From: Mycobacterium sp.
GTDB lineage: Bacteria; Actinomycetota; Actinomycetes; Mycobacteriales; Mycobacteriaceae
DNA length: 64,000 bases
Direction: 5' to 3'
Assembly: GCF_002863225.1 (NCBI RefSeq)
Contig: NZ_PKEK01000041.1
Span: 124,001-188,000 of the forward strand
The position numbers and the translations under genes are program-made. Numbering within the stretch: position 1 is the first letter of the stretch; every line of letters starts with the position of its first letter. This document shows, piece by piece, positions 37,057-46,257 of this stretch. The notes under the pieces are model-generated. The model worked only from the letters and a program-made list of their open reading frames with translations, ran no database searches and had not been told where the DNA came from.

Positions 37057-37944
37057 ATGAGCATCCACACCCGCACTCGGGCAGATATGTGCCCCGGTGT
37101 GTGGCGACCGTGGCAGGCCGACGATGGGCTACTGATCCGCCTCCGGCTGATGGGCGGCCTGCTGCCCACGGCGGCCTTGCGACGCCTGGCCGACGTCAGC
37201 CTGCGCCACGCCGACGGTCGCATCTACCTCACTCGGCGGGCAAACCTGCAACTGCGTGGCTTCGCGGCCGACGGCTCCCAACTCACGGCCGCCGCCGCGA
37301 CGGCACTCGAGTCGACCGGCCTGATCCCGACGCGCACACACGAACTCGTCCGCAACGTGCTCGCCTCACCGCAGACGGGTCTGGCCGGCGGCCGCGCCGA
37401 TCTACGCCCGACGATCGAACGCCTCGACACCTTGCTGTGCGCCGACCCCGATCTCGCTCTGCTGCCCGGGCGGTTCCTGTTCACCCTCGACGACGGCCGC
37501 GGCGATCTGCTGGATCGGCTGACCGGAGCGGGAAAGCGCGGGACCGACCTGGGATGCGTCGTGCTGGGCGACGGAGCGGCTCAGTTGCGCATCGGCAACC
37601 AGTGGGGTGACGTGGTGGCCCTCGACGAGATCGCCTACCAGTTGGCTGATTTGGCGTCACAGTTTTACCGGGTGCGGGGCAACGGCGCCGACGCGCCGTG
37701 GCACATCCGCGAGCTCGCCGTGCCGCTACGGCCGCCGGTCGCCCCCGATCCACGTATCCCGGCACCCGCCCCGCCATTGCCGTACGGGGAAGTGCCGGGC
37801 GGCACCCACGTGGCCGCCGAGAACGGCGTGCTCGCGCCCGAGGCTCTCCAGTCGCTACTCGAACTGGCAACTCACGCAACGTATGTCGTCGTCACGCCGT
37901 GGAGCGGCATCCTCGTCCCGGGCACCCACGAGGTGGCCGGGTGA
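37057..37944 (+). CDS. cobG: Precorrin-3B synthase CobG, C-terminally shortened
   Basis: A 295-residue protein of the CobG branch of the sulfite/nitrite reductase superfamily. It starts MSIHTRTRADMCPGVWRPWQ, has the ferredoxin-like half domain (LTRRANLQLRGF), the core ELVRNVLASPQTGLAGG and ends VVVTPWSGILVPGTHEVAG. Full-length CobG (about 360 residues) continues for about 70-100 residues with a C-X5-C and C-X3-C set that holds the 4Fe-4S cluster and siroheme-like centre. Here the only cysteines are in MCPG, LLCAD and LGCVV, and the stop overlaps the cobH start (GTGA). CobG makes precorrin-3B from precorrin-3A using O2, so this copy may be inactive or need a partner. First gene of cobG-H-IJ-M. 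Confidence 0.85.
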   Translation: MSIHTRTRADMCPGVWRPWQADDGLLIRLRLMGGLLPTAALRRLADVSLRHADGRIYLTRRANLQLRGFAADGSQLTAAAATALESTGLIPTRTHELVRNVLASPQTGLAGGRADLRPTIERLDTLLCADPDLALLPGRFLFTLDDGRGDLLDRLTGAGKRGTDLGCVVLGDGAAQLRIGNQWGDVVALDEIAYQLADLASQFYRVRGNGADAPWHIRELAVPLRPPVAPDPRIPAPAPPLPYGEVPGGTHVAAENGVLAPEALQSLLELATHATYVVVTPWSGILVPGTHEVAG

Positions 37945-38606
37945 CCGAGACCCGCAAGCCGACCCGGCGCTACGACTACATCGCCGACGGCCCCGCCATC
38001 TACGTGGACTCGTTCGCCACCATCCGTCGCGAAGCCGACCTCTCTCGGGTCCCCGCCGACGCCGAGAAGCTCGCCGTACGAATGATCCACGGCACCGGTC
38101 AGCCCAATCTGGTCGACGACTTGGTGATCCACACCTCGCTGGTGTCGGCCGCGCGCTCCGCGTTGCAGGCAGGAGCCCCGATCCTCTGCGATGCGCGGAT
38201 GGTCGCGACCGGCATCACGGCCGGCCGGTTGCCCGCTGACAACGAGGTGCACTGCTTCTTGAACGAACCCGGAATCCCGGAACTCGCGAAGCTATGGAAC
38301 ACCACCCGCACCGCGGCCGCCGTCTCGCTGTGGGAGCCGCTGCTGGCCGGCGCGGTCGTCGCCATCGGCAATGCGCCGACCGCGCTGTTCCATCTGCTGG
38401 AGATGCTGATCGACGGTGGGCCTCGGCCCGCCGCCATCGTCGGTTGTCCGGTGGGATTCATCGGGGCCGCGGAATCCAAGGCGGCACTCGCCGCGCTGTC
38501 TCGCGACCACGGCATCGACATCCCGTTCGTGACGGTGCGCGGCCGGCGTGGCGGCTCGGCGATCACCTCGTCGGCCATCAACGCGCTGGCCTCGGAGGTC
38601 GAATGA
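37941..38606 (+). CDS. cobH: Precorrin-8X methylmutase
   Basis: A 221-residue CobH/CbiC enzyme: DYIADGPAIYVDSFATIRRE at the start, MIHGTGQPNLVDDLV, LCDARMVATGI (substrate region) and GCPVGFIGAAESKAAL near the end. It shifts a methyl from C11 to C12 to give hydrogenobyrinate. The GTG at 37941 overlaps the cobG stop; the frame opens earlier but this start gives the family N-terminus. Its stop overlaps the cobIJ ATG. Confidence 0.93.
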   Translation: MTETRKPTRRYDYIADGPAIYVDSFATIRREADLSRVPADAEKLAVRMIHGTGQPNLVDDLVIHTSLVSAARSALQAGAPILCDARMVATGITAGRLPADNEVHCFLNEPGIPELAKLWNTTRTAAAVSLWEPLLAGAVVAIGNAPTALFHLLEMLIDGGPRPAAIVGCPVGFIGAAESKAALAALSRDHGIDIPFVTVRGRRGGSAITSSAINALASEVE

Positions 38607-40114
38607 CGGCCGCGCGCTTCTACGGAATCGGCTTGGGCCCAGGCGATCCCGAGTTGATCACCCGCAAAGCCGCGCGAGTCATCAGTGAATCCGACGTCAT
38701 CGCCTACCACGCCGGCGTCAACAAACAGTCCTACGCACGGACCATCGCCGCGGATCTCATTCCAGCGGAGGCCATCGAGGAGGAACTGCGCTACCCGCTG
38801 ACCACTGGAACGACCGATCACCCCGGTGGATACGCCGGAGCGTTGGCCGAGTTCTACGAGGAGTCAGCCGCCCGGCTCGCCGTGCATCTGGAGGCTGGGC
38901 GCACGGTCTCCCTTCTCGCCGAAGGGGATCCGCTGTTCTACGGCTCCTTCATGTACATGCACGACCGGCTCAGCACCCGCTTCGACACCGAAGTCATACC
39001 GGGAATCCCGGCCTTCGCCGCGGCGACTGCGGCGGTCGCCTCGCCCCTGGTCCGGCAGACCGACGTGCTGACCGTCCTGCCGGGGACCCTCCCGGAGCCC
39101 GAGCTCGCCCGGCGCCTGGCCGACACCGACGGCGCGATCATCATGAAGCTCGGCCGTACCTTCCCGGCCGTCTGCCGCGCACTCGCCGCAGCCGGACGTC
39201 TGGAGCACGCGATGTACGTCGAGCGAGCCAGTCATCCTCAGCAGCGCTGGATGCCGGTCACCGAGGTCGACGCATCGAGCGTGCCGTACCTGTCGCTGAT
39301 CGTGGTCAACGGCGACTCGATCAACGGGTCGCGGTCCCGGGTCATGGTCGAAGAGCCCAGTCCTGCAACAGTTTCCACCGGAGTGGCCGAACTGCTGGTG
39401 ATCGGACTCGGCCCCGGCCCGGACGGCTGGCTGACACCTGAGGCGGCGGCGGCGCTGTCGGAGGTGCGGCACGTGGTCGGCTACGCGCCGTACGTGGCGC
39501 GCGTTCCGCAGCGAGAAGGGCTGCAGCGGCACGCATCCGGTAATACCGTCGAGGTCGACCGCGCCCGCTTCGCACTCGACCTGGCTCTGAGCGGCGAATC
39601 CGTCGCCGTCGTCTCCGGCGGCGACGCAGGCGTGTTCGGCATGGCCTCGGCCGTGTTCGAGGCCGCCGACGACGAGCGGTTCGCCGAGGTTCCCATCCGG
39701 GTCCTGCCCGCTGTGTCGGCCGTCCACGCCGTTGCCGCGCTGGCCGGCGCGCCGCTTGGCGCGGACTTCGCGGTGATGAGCCTGTCGGATCGGCTCAAGC
39801 CGTGGTCGGTGATCGAGAAGAGGTTGCGCGCCATCGCCGATGCCGACTTGATACTGGCGATCTACAACCCGGCGTCGCGGTCTCGCCCCGAGCAGATCTC
39901 CCTGGCCAGGGAGATTCTGCTCGAACACCGTCGACCCGAAACGGTCGTCGTGGTCGGTCGGGACGTCGGACGAGCCGAAGAATCCTTGACCGTGACCACG
40001 CTGGGCAACCTCGACACCGACACCATCGACATGAAAAGTCTTGTCCTGGTGGGCGCATCGAGCACCCGGGCCACGGCGTCCGGTCGGGTGTGGACGCCGC
40101 GGTGGGTGCGGTGA
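38603..40114 (+). CDS. cobIJ: CobIJ fusion: precorrin-2 C20- and precorrin-3B C17-methyltransferase
   Basis: A 503-residue fusion of two SAM-dependent tetrapyrrole methylases. The first half (1-240) is CobI: YGIGLGPGDPELITRKAARV, LAEGDPLFYGSFMYMHDR. The second half (260-503) is CobJ: LLVIGLGPGPDGWLTPEA, SGGDAGVFGMAS, IYNPASRSRPEQI. Fused CobIJ is usual in mycobacteria (Rv2066, about 508 residues). It overlaps both neighbours by 4 nt, so translation is coupled. CobJ needs precorrin-3B, the CobG product, so the shortened CobG matters for this enzyme. Confidence 0.94.
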   Translation: MTAARFYGIGLGPGDPELITRKAARVISESDVIAYHAGVNKQSYARTIAADLIPAEAIEEELRYPLTTGTTDHPGGYAGALAEFYEESAARLAVHLEAGRTVSLLAEGDPLFYGSFMYMHDRLSTRFDTEVIPGIPAFAAATAAVASPLVRQTDVLTVLPGTLPEPELARRLADTDGAIIMKLGRTFPAVCRALAAAGRLEHAMYVERASHPQQRWMPVTEVDASSVPYLSLIVVNGDSINGSRSRVMVEEPSPATVSTGVAELLVIGLGPGPDGWLTPEAAAALSEVRHVVGYAPYVARVPQREGLQRHASGNTVEVDRARFALDLALSGESVAVVSGGDAGVFGMASAVFEAADDERFAEVPIRVLPAVSAVHAVAALAGAPLGADFAVMSLSDRLKPWSVIEKRLRAIADADLILAIYNPASRSRPEQISLAREILLEHRRPETVVVVGRDVGRAEESLTVTTLGNLDTDTIDMKSLVLVGASSTRATASGRVWTPRWVR

Positions 40115-40875
40115 GCGCCGTCCAGTTCGTCGGCGCCGGACCGGGCGCCGCCGACCTGTTGACCGTGCGGGCCACCCGGTTGCTGGCGGCGGCCGACACC
40201 GTGCTGTATCCGGGCAGCTATCTGGACCCCGAAGTGCTGCAAACCTGTTCCAACACAGCGGAACTGATCGACACTCAGAAGCTTGACCTGGACGACATCG
40301 TCGCCGCGATCGTCGAGGCGCACGGCGCCGGACGACGGGTCGTGCGCCTGGTGTCGGGTGACCCCTCGCTGTACAGCGCGGTTTCGGAGCAGGTGCGACG
40401 GCTCGACTCAGCCGGGGTGCCGTGGGCCATCACGCCGGGGGTTCCGGCCTACGCCGCCGCTGCCGCGCGGGTCGGTCGCGAACTCACTGTTCCACTGGTC
40501 GCGCAATCCGTCGTGTTGACCCGCGTCCAGGCGCGCTCCACCGCGATGCCCGAGACCGAGTCGCTGGCCGCCTTCGCCGCGACCCGGGCAACGCTCGTGC
40601 TGCACTTGGCCATCACCGCGATCCGGGAAGCGATGGACGGGCTGAGGCCGACACACGGCCCGGACTGCCCGGTCGTGGTGGTCTACCGGGCCTCGCAGCC
40701 GGAGGAGGTTGTTCTGCGCGGGACGATCTCCGACATCGCCGGGCAGGTCGAGTCGGCAGGCTTCCGGCAAGCCGCCGTGATCCTGGTGGGTGACGCACTC
40801 GGCGAGAGCACCGACCCGCCAGCGGGGGAGAGTCATCTGTACGACCCGCAGCGCGACCGATCGGCTCCTCGGTGA
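40111..40875 (+). CDS. cobM: Precorrin-4 C11-methyltransferase
   Basis: A 254-residue SAM-dependent methylase with VQFVGAGPGAADLLTVRATR, LYPGSYLDPEVLQTC, LVSGDPSLYSAVSEQ and PGVPAYAAAAARVGREL. It makes precorrin-5. GTG start overlapping the cobIJ stop. Last gene of the plus-strand run; it ends 2 bp before the convergent cobL with no visible terminator, so read-through into antisense cobL is likely. Confidence 0.93.
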   Translation: MSAVQFVGAGPGAADLLTVRATRLLAAADTVLYPGSYLDPEVLQTCSNTAELIDTQKLDLDDIVAAIVEAHGAGRRVVRLVSGDPSLYSAVSEQVRRLDSAGVPWAITPGVPAYAAAAARVGRELTVPLVAQSVVLTRVQARSTAMPETESLAAFAATRATLVLHLAITAIREAMDGLRPTHGPDCPVVVVYRASQPEEVVLRGTISDIAGQVESAGFRQAAVILVGDALGESTDPPAGESHLYDPQRDRSAPR

Positions 40876-40877
40876 CC

Positions 40878-42092
40878 TCAGCCGGTCGGCCTGGTGAACG
40901 CCCACTGCGTCACCGCGCGGGCCGGCGCGAAGCCGGTGAACGACCCGACCGGCGCGGCGTGTTCGACGTGGATCCGGGTGAGCTCACCGCCGTGCTCGGT
41001 GTACGCCGCGGCCAATACGGCTTCGGTCTCCACCGTCACGCCGTGCACCACGATCCGGCCGCCGGCCGACAGCGCGTCCAGGCACCGCGCCAACACCCCG
41101 GGTTTGCTCGCGCCACCGCCGACGAAGACCGCATCGGGAGCGGCCAAGTCGCTCAACGACTCTGGTGCGGAGCCGTGGACCACCTGCAGAGCGGGCACCC
41201 CCAGCGAACGGGCGTTGCGGCCGATGCGTTCGGCGCGAGCCGGGTCAGCCTCGACGGCGACGGCCCGACAGCTCGGGTGCGCGCGCATCCACTCGATGCC
41301 CACCGAACCGGCGCCGGCGCCGACGTCCCAGAGCAGCTGACCAGGTGTCGGCAGCAGGCGGGCGAGCGCCGCGGCGCGCAGATCCCGCTTCGTGAGTTGG
41401 CCGTCGTGGGAGAACAATTCGTCCGGCAGGCCGCTCGTCCACCCGGCGAGCAGCGGGCCATCCAATTGCAGCGCAACGATGTTCAGCCGGGGTGCCTCGC
41501 CGTCGAAATCGCCGGCCGTCGACTGCCGAATCGTCTCCTGCTCGCTGCCGAGGTCACCCAGTACGACGAAGCGGCTCGTCCCGTATCCCCGCGCAACGAG
41601 CAGATCGGCAAGAGCCGCAGGGGTTTTCTCGTCCGACGAAAGCACCAGGACCCGGCGTCCGGGAGCGAGCTCCCGCAGCGCGGCGTGTACGTCGCGGCCG
41701 ACGACGCTGACCACCGCGGTGGATTCCGCGGACCAGCCCAGCCGGGCCCGGGCGATGGTCACCGACGACAGATGCGGGATAACGGTGACCCGGTCGGCGC
41801 CCAGGATGTCGACGAGCGTGGTGCCGATTCCGCTCAGCATCGGGTCACCGGAGGCCAACGCGACCACACGACGCCCCGCGTACTGCGTCAACAGGTCCGG
41901 CAGCGCCGCGCTCAACGGGGACGGCCACGGCTGATGGAGCCGGCCCTCCGCGGCCGGCAGCAGCGCCAGCTGACGCGGGCCACCGAGCACGATTTCCGCT
42001 GCTGCGATGGCGGTCCGCGCGAGCGACGACAGGCCGTCCCAGCCTTCGGCGCCGACGCCGATGACTGTTACCCGCAGGTCGGAGGCTGGCAC
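40878..42092 (-). CDS. cobL: Precorrin-6Y C5,15-methyltransferase (decarboxylating)
   Basis: A 404-residue CbiE-CbiT fusion. The N-terminal CbiE methylase (1-200) has VTVIGVGAEGWDGLSSLAR and LASGDPMLSGIG. The C-terminal CbiT half (about 215-404) has LLWDVGAGAGSVGIEWMRAH, the SAM site, and AVFVGGGASKPGVL. It methylates C5 and C15 and removes the C12 acetate carboxylate. I chose the GTG at 42092; the frame runs on through the riboswitch region but those codons are not homologous. It stands alone on the minus strand and is divergent from chlID. Confidence 0.92.
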   Translation of the reverse strand: MPASDLRVTVIGVGAEGWDGLSSLARTAIAAAEIVLGGPRQLALLPAAEGRLHQPWPSPLSAALPDLLTQYAGRRVVALASGDPMLSGIGTTLVDILGADRVTVIPHLSSVTIARARLGWSAESTAVVSVVGRDVHAALRELAPGRRVLVLSSDEKTPAALADLLVARGYGTSRFVVLGDLGSEQETIRQSTAGDFDGEAPRLNIVALQLDGPLLAGWTSGLPDELFSHDGQLTKRDLRAAALARLLPTPGQLLWDVGAGAGSVGIEWMRAHPSCRAVAVEADPARAERIGRNARSLGVPALQVVHGSAPESLSDLAAPDAVFVGGGASKPGVLARCLDALSAGGRIVVHGVTVETEAVLAAAYTEHGGELTRIHVEHAAPVGSFTGFAPARAVTQWAFTRPTG

Positions 42093-42103
42093 GGCGGCGA
42101 TGC

Positions 42104-42110
42104 TAGCGTA
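42104..42110. promoter_or_regulatory. Overlapping divergent -10 boxes for cobL and the chlID riboswitch transcript
   Basis: TAGCGT (42104-42109) is a TANNNT -10 on the plus strand and TACGCT (42110-42105) is one on the minus strand, sharing five base pairs. Starts would fall near 42116 (plus) and 42098 (minus), leaving cobL a very short leader. No -35 is obvious. Confidence 0.35.
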
Positions 42111-42142
42111 AGGCCCGCGAGGCACCCCGCGAACAGGCGTAA

Positions 42143-42268
42143 TCGTTTCGTGGGGGAACGAGGGAAGCCGGTGAGATTCCGGCACAGGCCCGCTACGGTG
42201 ATCCGTCGCGCCGCCCGGTCCATGGGCGCACGAGCGGTCAGTCCGACTGCCGGCCTCGCATGAAACGA
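42143..42268 (+). promoter_or_regulatory. Cobalamin riboswitch upstream of chlID-cobO-cobB
   Basis: Contains the class signature GAAGCCGGTGAGATTCCGGC, ACAGGCCCGCTACGGTGA and the B12 box AGTCCGACTGCC (42240-42251). The closing P1 stem pairs TCGTTTCGTG (42143-42152) with CATGAAACGA (42259-42268). GGAG and the ATG at 42282 follow immediately, which favours control of ribosome access. High B12 should lower expression of the operon. Confidence 0.95.
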
Positions 42269-42281
42269 GCGGAGCCTCACC

Positions 42282-44264
42282 ATGACCACAGCTGATCAGC
42301 TGTATCCATTTCCCGCCGTGCTCGGCGGCGATCCCGACGCGCCCGGTGGGCTGGACGACATGGCGCTGGCGCTGGTGCTCAGTGTCATCGATCCCGGCAT
42401 CGGTGGCGTGCTGGTACGCGGCGAGAAGGGCACCGCGAAATCGACCCTGGTGCGCGCACTCACCCGCGTGCTGCCGCCGATCGACGTCGTTGCCGGTGAC
42501 CGATTTTCCACCGACCCCGCCGAACCGAACCCCGCCTCTCCGGACGGCACCTTTGCGCCCGGCGCACCCGTCGAAACCCGACCCGTGCGACTGGTCGAGC
42601 TCCCCGTCGGCGCCACCGAGGATCGCGTCGCGGGATCGATCGACCTCAAGCAGGCGCTGAGCGACGGCGCCGTGCACTTCGAGCCCGGGCTGCTGGCCAA
42701 GGCGCACCGCGGAATCCTCTACGTCGACGAAGTCAACCTGCTGCACGACCACCTGGTCGATCTGCTGCTCGACGCGGCCGCGATGGGCACCGTCACCGTT
42801 GAACGCGACGGCATCTCGGTCACCCACGCCGCGAAGTTCGTTCTGGTCGGGACGATGAATCCCGAAGAGGGTGAACTGCGTCCGCAACTGCTCGACCGCT
42901 TCGGCCTCACGGTCGAGGTCGCCGCGCCGAAAGATCCTGCGCAGCGGGCCGAGGTCGTGCGCCGGCGGCTGCAGTTCGACGCCGACCCGAAAGCCTTCCG
43001 CGCGAAGTACGCGAACGCCGAACAGCGGCTTGTCCATCGGATCCAGCACGCTCAGTCGGTGCTGGGTCGAATCCAGCTGACCGACGCCGCACTGCTCAGA
43101 ATCGCCGAAGTGTGCGCCGCGGCCGGTGTCGACGGGATGCGGGCCGACATCGTCATGGCCCGGGCCGCCGCGGCCCACGCCGCGTGGCACGACCGCGACC
43201 ACCCCAACATCGACGACCTGCGTGCCGCCGCGAAACTCGCACTGCCACATCGTCGTCGGCGCAACCCCTTCGATGCTCCCGGGCTCGACGACGATCAACT
43301 CGACGAGCTCTTGCCGCCCGGGACCGACCAGTCGCCCGAGCCCGACCCGGACAACGATCCCGACGACCCCGGTGGCGGCCAGGATGCCCCAGACACCACA
43401 CCGCCCAATCCCGGCGGTGGGCAACAGAATTCGGCATCACCGCCGCCGGTCGGTGCCGGTGAGCCGTATAGGACAAAACTTTTCACGGTCCGCGGTGTGG
43501 GGGACGGGCACGCCGGTCGACGCAGCCGCGCGCGAACGACGACGGGCCGACGCACCGGGGCCAGCCCACTGTCGGATGCGGGTATCCACCTTGTCGAGAC
43601 CGTGCGCGCCGCGGCGCCGCACCAGGCCGCGCGCGGGCGCAGCACCGGCCGCCTGCTGCTGCGGCCCACCGATCTGCGTCGAGCGGTCCGCGAGGGACGG
43701 GAAGCCAACCTGGTGGTGTTCGTCGTCGACACCTCAGGGTCCATGGCGGCGCGCGAACGCATGCAGCAGGTCAAGACCGCGATCCTGTCGCTGCTGCTCG
43801 ACGCCTACCGGCGCCGCGACCGGGTCGGGGTCATCACCTTTCGCGACCGGGCGGCCGAGATCGCCCTGCCGCCCACCGGGTCGACCGACATCGCGGCCAA
43901 GCGACTCGACGACCTGCCGGCCGGCGGGCGGACGCCGCTCGCCGAAGGGCTGATGAAGGCCGCCGAGGTGGTCCGACGCGAACGTTTGCGAGACCCGGGT
44001 CGACGCCCGCTGCTGGTCATCGTCACCGACGGCCGGGCGACCGCGGGGCCCGATCCCGTCGCGCGGGCTCATCAGGCGGCGGCACTTCTGCTGCACGAAG
44101 GCATAGACAGCATCGTCGTCGACTGCGAAAGCGGGCGCATGCGAATGGGTCTGGCTGCCAACCTCGCCGAGCACCTCAACGCCGAGCACGTACCGCTGGC
44201 CCAGGTGAACGCTCAGGCGCTGGCCGACATCGTCCGCGGCGCAACCACACCCGGGGCGGCCTGA
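42282..44264 (+). CDS. ChlI/ChlD-type chelatase ATPase (cobaltochelatase partner, Rv2850c-like)
   Basis: A 660-residue fusion. The N-terminal AAA+ domain has Walker A GEKGTAKST (about 47-55), Walker B YVDEVNLL and sensor VGTMNPEEGELRPQLLDRFG. Then comes a Pro/Asp/Gly-rich linker (about 340-400) and a C-terminal von Willebrand A domain with MIDAS VVDTSGSM (about 479-486). It resembles magnesium chelatase I and D subunits combined. With CobN in the same cluster and no cobS or cobT visible, it most likely powers cobalt insertion into hydrogenobyrinate diamide. It is the first gene after the riboswitch and its stop overlaps cobO (TGATG). Confidence 0.9.
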   Translation: MTTADQLYPFPAVLGGDPDAPGGLDDMALALVLSVIDPGIGGVLVRGEKGTAKSTLVRALTRVLPPIDVVAGDRFSTDPAEPNPASPDGTFAPGAPVETRPVRLVELPVGATEDRVAGSIDLKQALSDGAVHFEPGLLAKAHRGILYVDEVNLLHDHLVDLLLDAAAMGTVTVERDGISVTHAAKFVLVGTMNPEEGELRPQLLDRFGLTVEVAAPKDPAQRAEVVRRRLQFDADPKAFRAKYANAEQRLVHRIQHAQSVLGRIQLTDAALLRIAEVCAAAGVDGMRADIVMARAAAAHAAWHDRDHPNIDDLRAAAKLALPHRRRRNPFDAPGLDDDQLDELLPPGTDQSPEPDPDNDPDDPGGGQDAPDTTPPNPGGGQQNSASPPPVGAGEPYRTKLFTVRGVGDGHAGRRSRARTTTGRRTGASPLSDAGIHLVETVRAAAPHQAARGRSTGRLLLRPTDLRRAVREGREANLVVFVVDTSGSMAARERMQQVKTAILSLLLDAYRRRDRVGVITFRDRAAEIALPPTGSTDIAAKRLDDLPAGGRTPLAEGLMKAAEVVRRERLRDPGRRPLLVIVTDGRATAGPDPVARAHQAAALLLHEGIDSIVVDCESGRMRMGLAANLAEHLNAEHVPLAQVNAQALADIVRGATTPGAA

Positions 44265-44878
44265 TGCCGCAGGGTCAGGTCTCGGTGGTGCCCGATGACC
44301 ACCTCACCACCCGGCAGCGGCGCAACCGGCCGCTGCTGCTGGTGCACACCGGCGACGGAAAAGGGAAATCCACCGCGGCTTTCGGATTGGCGCTGCGCGC
44401 CTGGAATCAGGGCTTTCGCATCGGGGTGTTCCAGTTCGTCAAGTCGGCGAAGTGGCGTATCGGCGAGCAGAACGTGCTCGAGCGGTTGGGCGCGCTGCAC
44501 ACCGAGACGGGTGAGGGCGGACCGGTCGAATGGCACAAGATGGGGTCGGGTTGGTCGTGGAGCCGCAAGGCGGGCACCGAGGTCGACCATGCGCAGGAAG
44601 CCGCGGCGGGCTGGACTGAAATCAAACGGCGCCTGGCCGCGGAGACCCACGACTTCTATGTGCTCGACGAATTCACCTACCCGATCAAGTGGGGGTGGGT
44701 CGACATCGACGATGTGGTCGACGCTCTCGCCAATAGGCCCGGGCGCCAACACGTCGTCATCACCGGCCGCGCCGCAGACCAGCGACTGCTCGACATCGCC
44801 GACCTGGTCACCGAGATGACCAAGGTGAAGCACCCGATGGACGCCGGCCAGAAAGGCCAGCGGGGTATCGAGTGGTAG
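44264..44878 (+). CDS. cobO: Cob(I)alamin adenosyltransferase (corrinoid type)
   Basis: A 204-residue CobO/BtuR/CobA-type enzyme with P-loop HTGDGKGKSTAAFG, FQFVKSAKWRIGEQNVLERL, DFYVLDEFTYPIKWGW and GQKGQRGIEW at the end. It adenosylates the cobalt of the corrinoid. ATG overlaps the chelatase stop and its own stop overlaps the cobB GTG. Confidence 0.95.
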   Translation: MPQGQVSVVPDDHLTTRQRRNRPLLLVHTGDGKGKSTAAFGLALRAWNQGFRIGVFQFVKSAKWRIGEQNVLERLGALHTETGEGGPVEWHKMGSGWSWSRKAGTEVDHAQEAAAGWTEIKRRLAAETHDFYVLDEFTYPIKWGWVDIDDVVDALANRPGRQHVVITGRAADQRLLDIADLVTEMTKVKHPMDAGQKGQRGIEW

Positions 44879-46227
44879 CCGCCGAGCTCGCCCGCATCGT
44901 CGTCGCCGCGCCCGGTTCCGGACACGGAAAGACCACCGTTGCAACCGGTTTGATGGCCGCACTGGCTGATCGCGGGATGGCGGTATCCGGTCACAAGGTC
45001 GGCCCCGACTTCATCGACCCCGGCTATCACGCCCTGGCCACCGGGCGACCGGGTCGCAATCTCGACCCGTTTCTGGTCGGCGAACACCGCGTCGTCCCGC
45101 TGCTGCTGCACGGCGCGCGTTCGGCGGACGTCGCGGTGATCGAAGGTGTGATGGGGCTTTTCGACGGCCGATTGGGCACCGGTGGCGAATCGTCGACCGC
45201 ACATGTCGCCGCGCTGACAACGACGCCGGTGGTGCTGGTGGTCGACATCTCGCACGCGTCGCGAACGCACGCCGCCGTGATCGCCGGGCTGGCGGCATTC
45301 GATCCGTCGGTGCGTATCGGGGGCGTGATCCTCAACAAGGCGGGCAGCGCCCGGCACGCCGACGAGGTCCGCGATGCCTTGCAGCCGAACGGTATTCCGG
45401 TGCTCGGTGTCCTGCCGCGTGACGCGGATATCCAGACGCCGTCACGGCACCTCGGCCTGGTGCCTGCGGCCGAGCGCCCCGAATCAGAGGTCACCGTCAA
45501 GCGAATGGCGGAAGTGGTTGCGGCTCATGTGGATATCGATGCGATCCTGGGCTTGGCGCGCAGCGCCGAACCGCTCACCGGCACCCCGTGGGATCCGGCG
45601 CGGGAAGTGCAGGCGCCGAGTGCAGCCCGGCCGGTCGTCGCGATGGCCGGTGGCCGCGCCTTCACCTTCCGCTACGCCGAGACCGAAGAGTTGTTGCGCG
45701 CCGCTGGATGCGATGTCGTCGAATTCGACCCGCTGGTCGACGTGTCGTTGCCGCCCGGGACGGCCGGCATCTACCTCGGCGGGGGCTTCCCCGAAGTCCA
45801 CGCCGCCAATCTCGCCGAGAACCGTTGCTTGACAACCGAATTGCGTTCCGTCATCGCCGCGCGAGTTCCGACCGCTGCCGAATGTGCCGGGCTGCTCTAC
45901 CTGTGCCGATCGCTGGACGGCACACCGATGGTCGGTGCGGTACCCGCCGATGCGGCGATGACACCGCGGCTCACCCTCGGTTACCGGACCGCGACCAGCC
46001 CCACGGATTCCCTACTGGCGACGAAAGGCACCGAGGTCACCGGGCACGAATTCCACCGCACCACAACCACTACGCTCGGTGGCGAGCCGGCCTGGGACCT
46101 CGCCGGGAGTCCGGAGGGATTCGCCACCGCGACGCTGCACGCCGCCTACCTGCACACGCACTGGGCCGGTCACCCGGCCATGGCGCAACGCTTCGTCGAC
46201 GCCGTCCACAAGGTCGGTCAACGCTAG
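44872..46227 (+). CDS. cobB: Cobyrinate / hydrogenobyrinate a,c-diamide synthase
   Basis: A 451-residue enzyme with an N-terminal ATP-binding domain (VVAAPGSGHGKTTVATGLM, then KVGPDFIDPGYH) and a C-terminal class I glutamine amidotransferase domain whose nucleophile is the Cys of PTAAECAGLLYL; GGGFPEVHAANL is the family signature. It amidates the a and c side chains. GTG start overlapping cobO. It ends 30 bp before the convergent cobK with no clear hairpin between. Confidence 0.95.
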   Translation: MVAAELARIVVAAPGSGHGKTTVATGLMAALADRGMAVSGHKVGPDFIDPGYHALATGRPGRNLDPFLVGEHRVVPLLLHGARSADVAVIEGVMGLFDGRLGTGGESSTAHVAALTTTPVVLVVDISHASRTHAAVIAGLAAFDPSVRIGGVILNKAGSARHADEVRDALQPNGIPVLGVLPRDADIQTPSRHLGLVPAAERPESEVTVKRMAEVVAAHVDIDAILGLARSAEPLTGTPWDPAREVQAPSAARPVVAMAGGRAFTFRYAETEELLRAAGCDVVEFDPLVDVSLPPGTAGIYLGGGFPEVHAANLAENRCLTTELRSVIAARVPTAAECAGLLYLCRSLDGTPMVGAVPADAAMTPRLTLGYRTATSPTDSLLATKGTEVTGHEFHRTTTTTLGGEPAWDLAGSPEGFATATLHAAYLHTHWAGHPAMAQRFVDAVHKVGQR

Positions 46228-46257
46228 TCCAGCACCGAGTGCACAGTCGAGGCGCCA

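Noticed and set aside
37944-38240. Missing CobG C-terminus continuing in another frame
   Set aside because: The following bases are cobH in its own frame from 37941; no frame carries the C-X5-C or C-X3-C motif.
40878-43424. CobL frame open for 848 codons on the minus strand
   Set aside because: Only the part from the GTG at 42092 is CobL. The upstream part runs antisense through the riboswitch and the chelatase gene.
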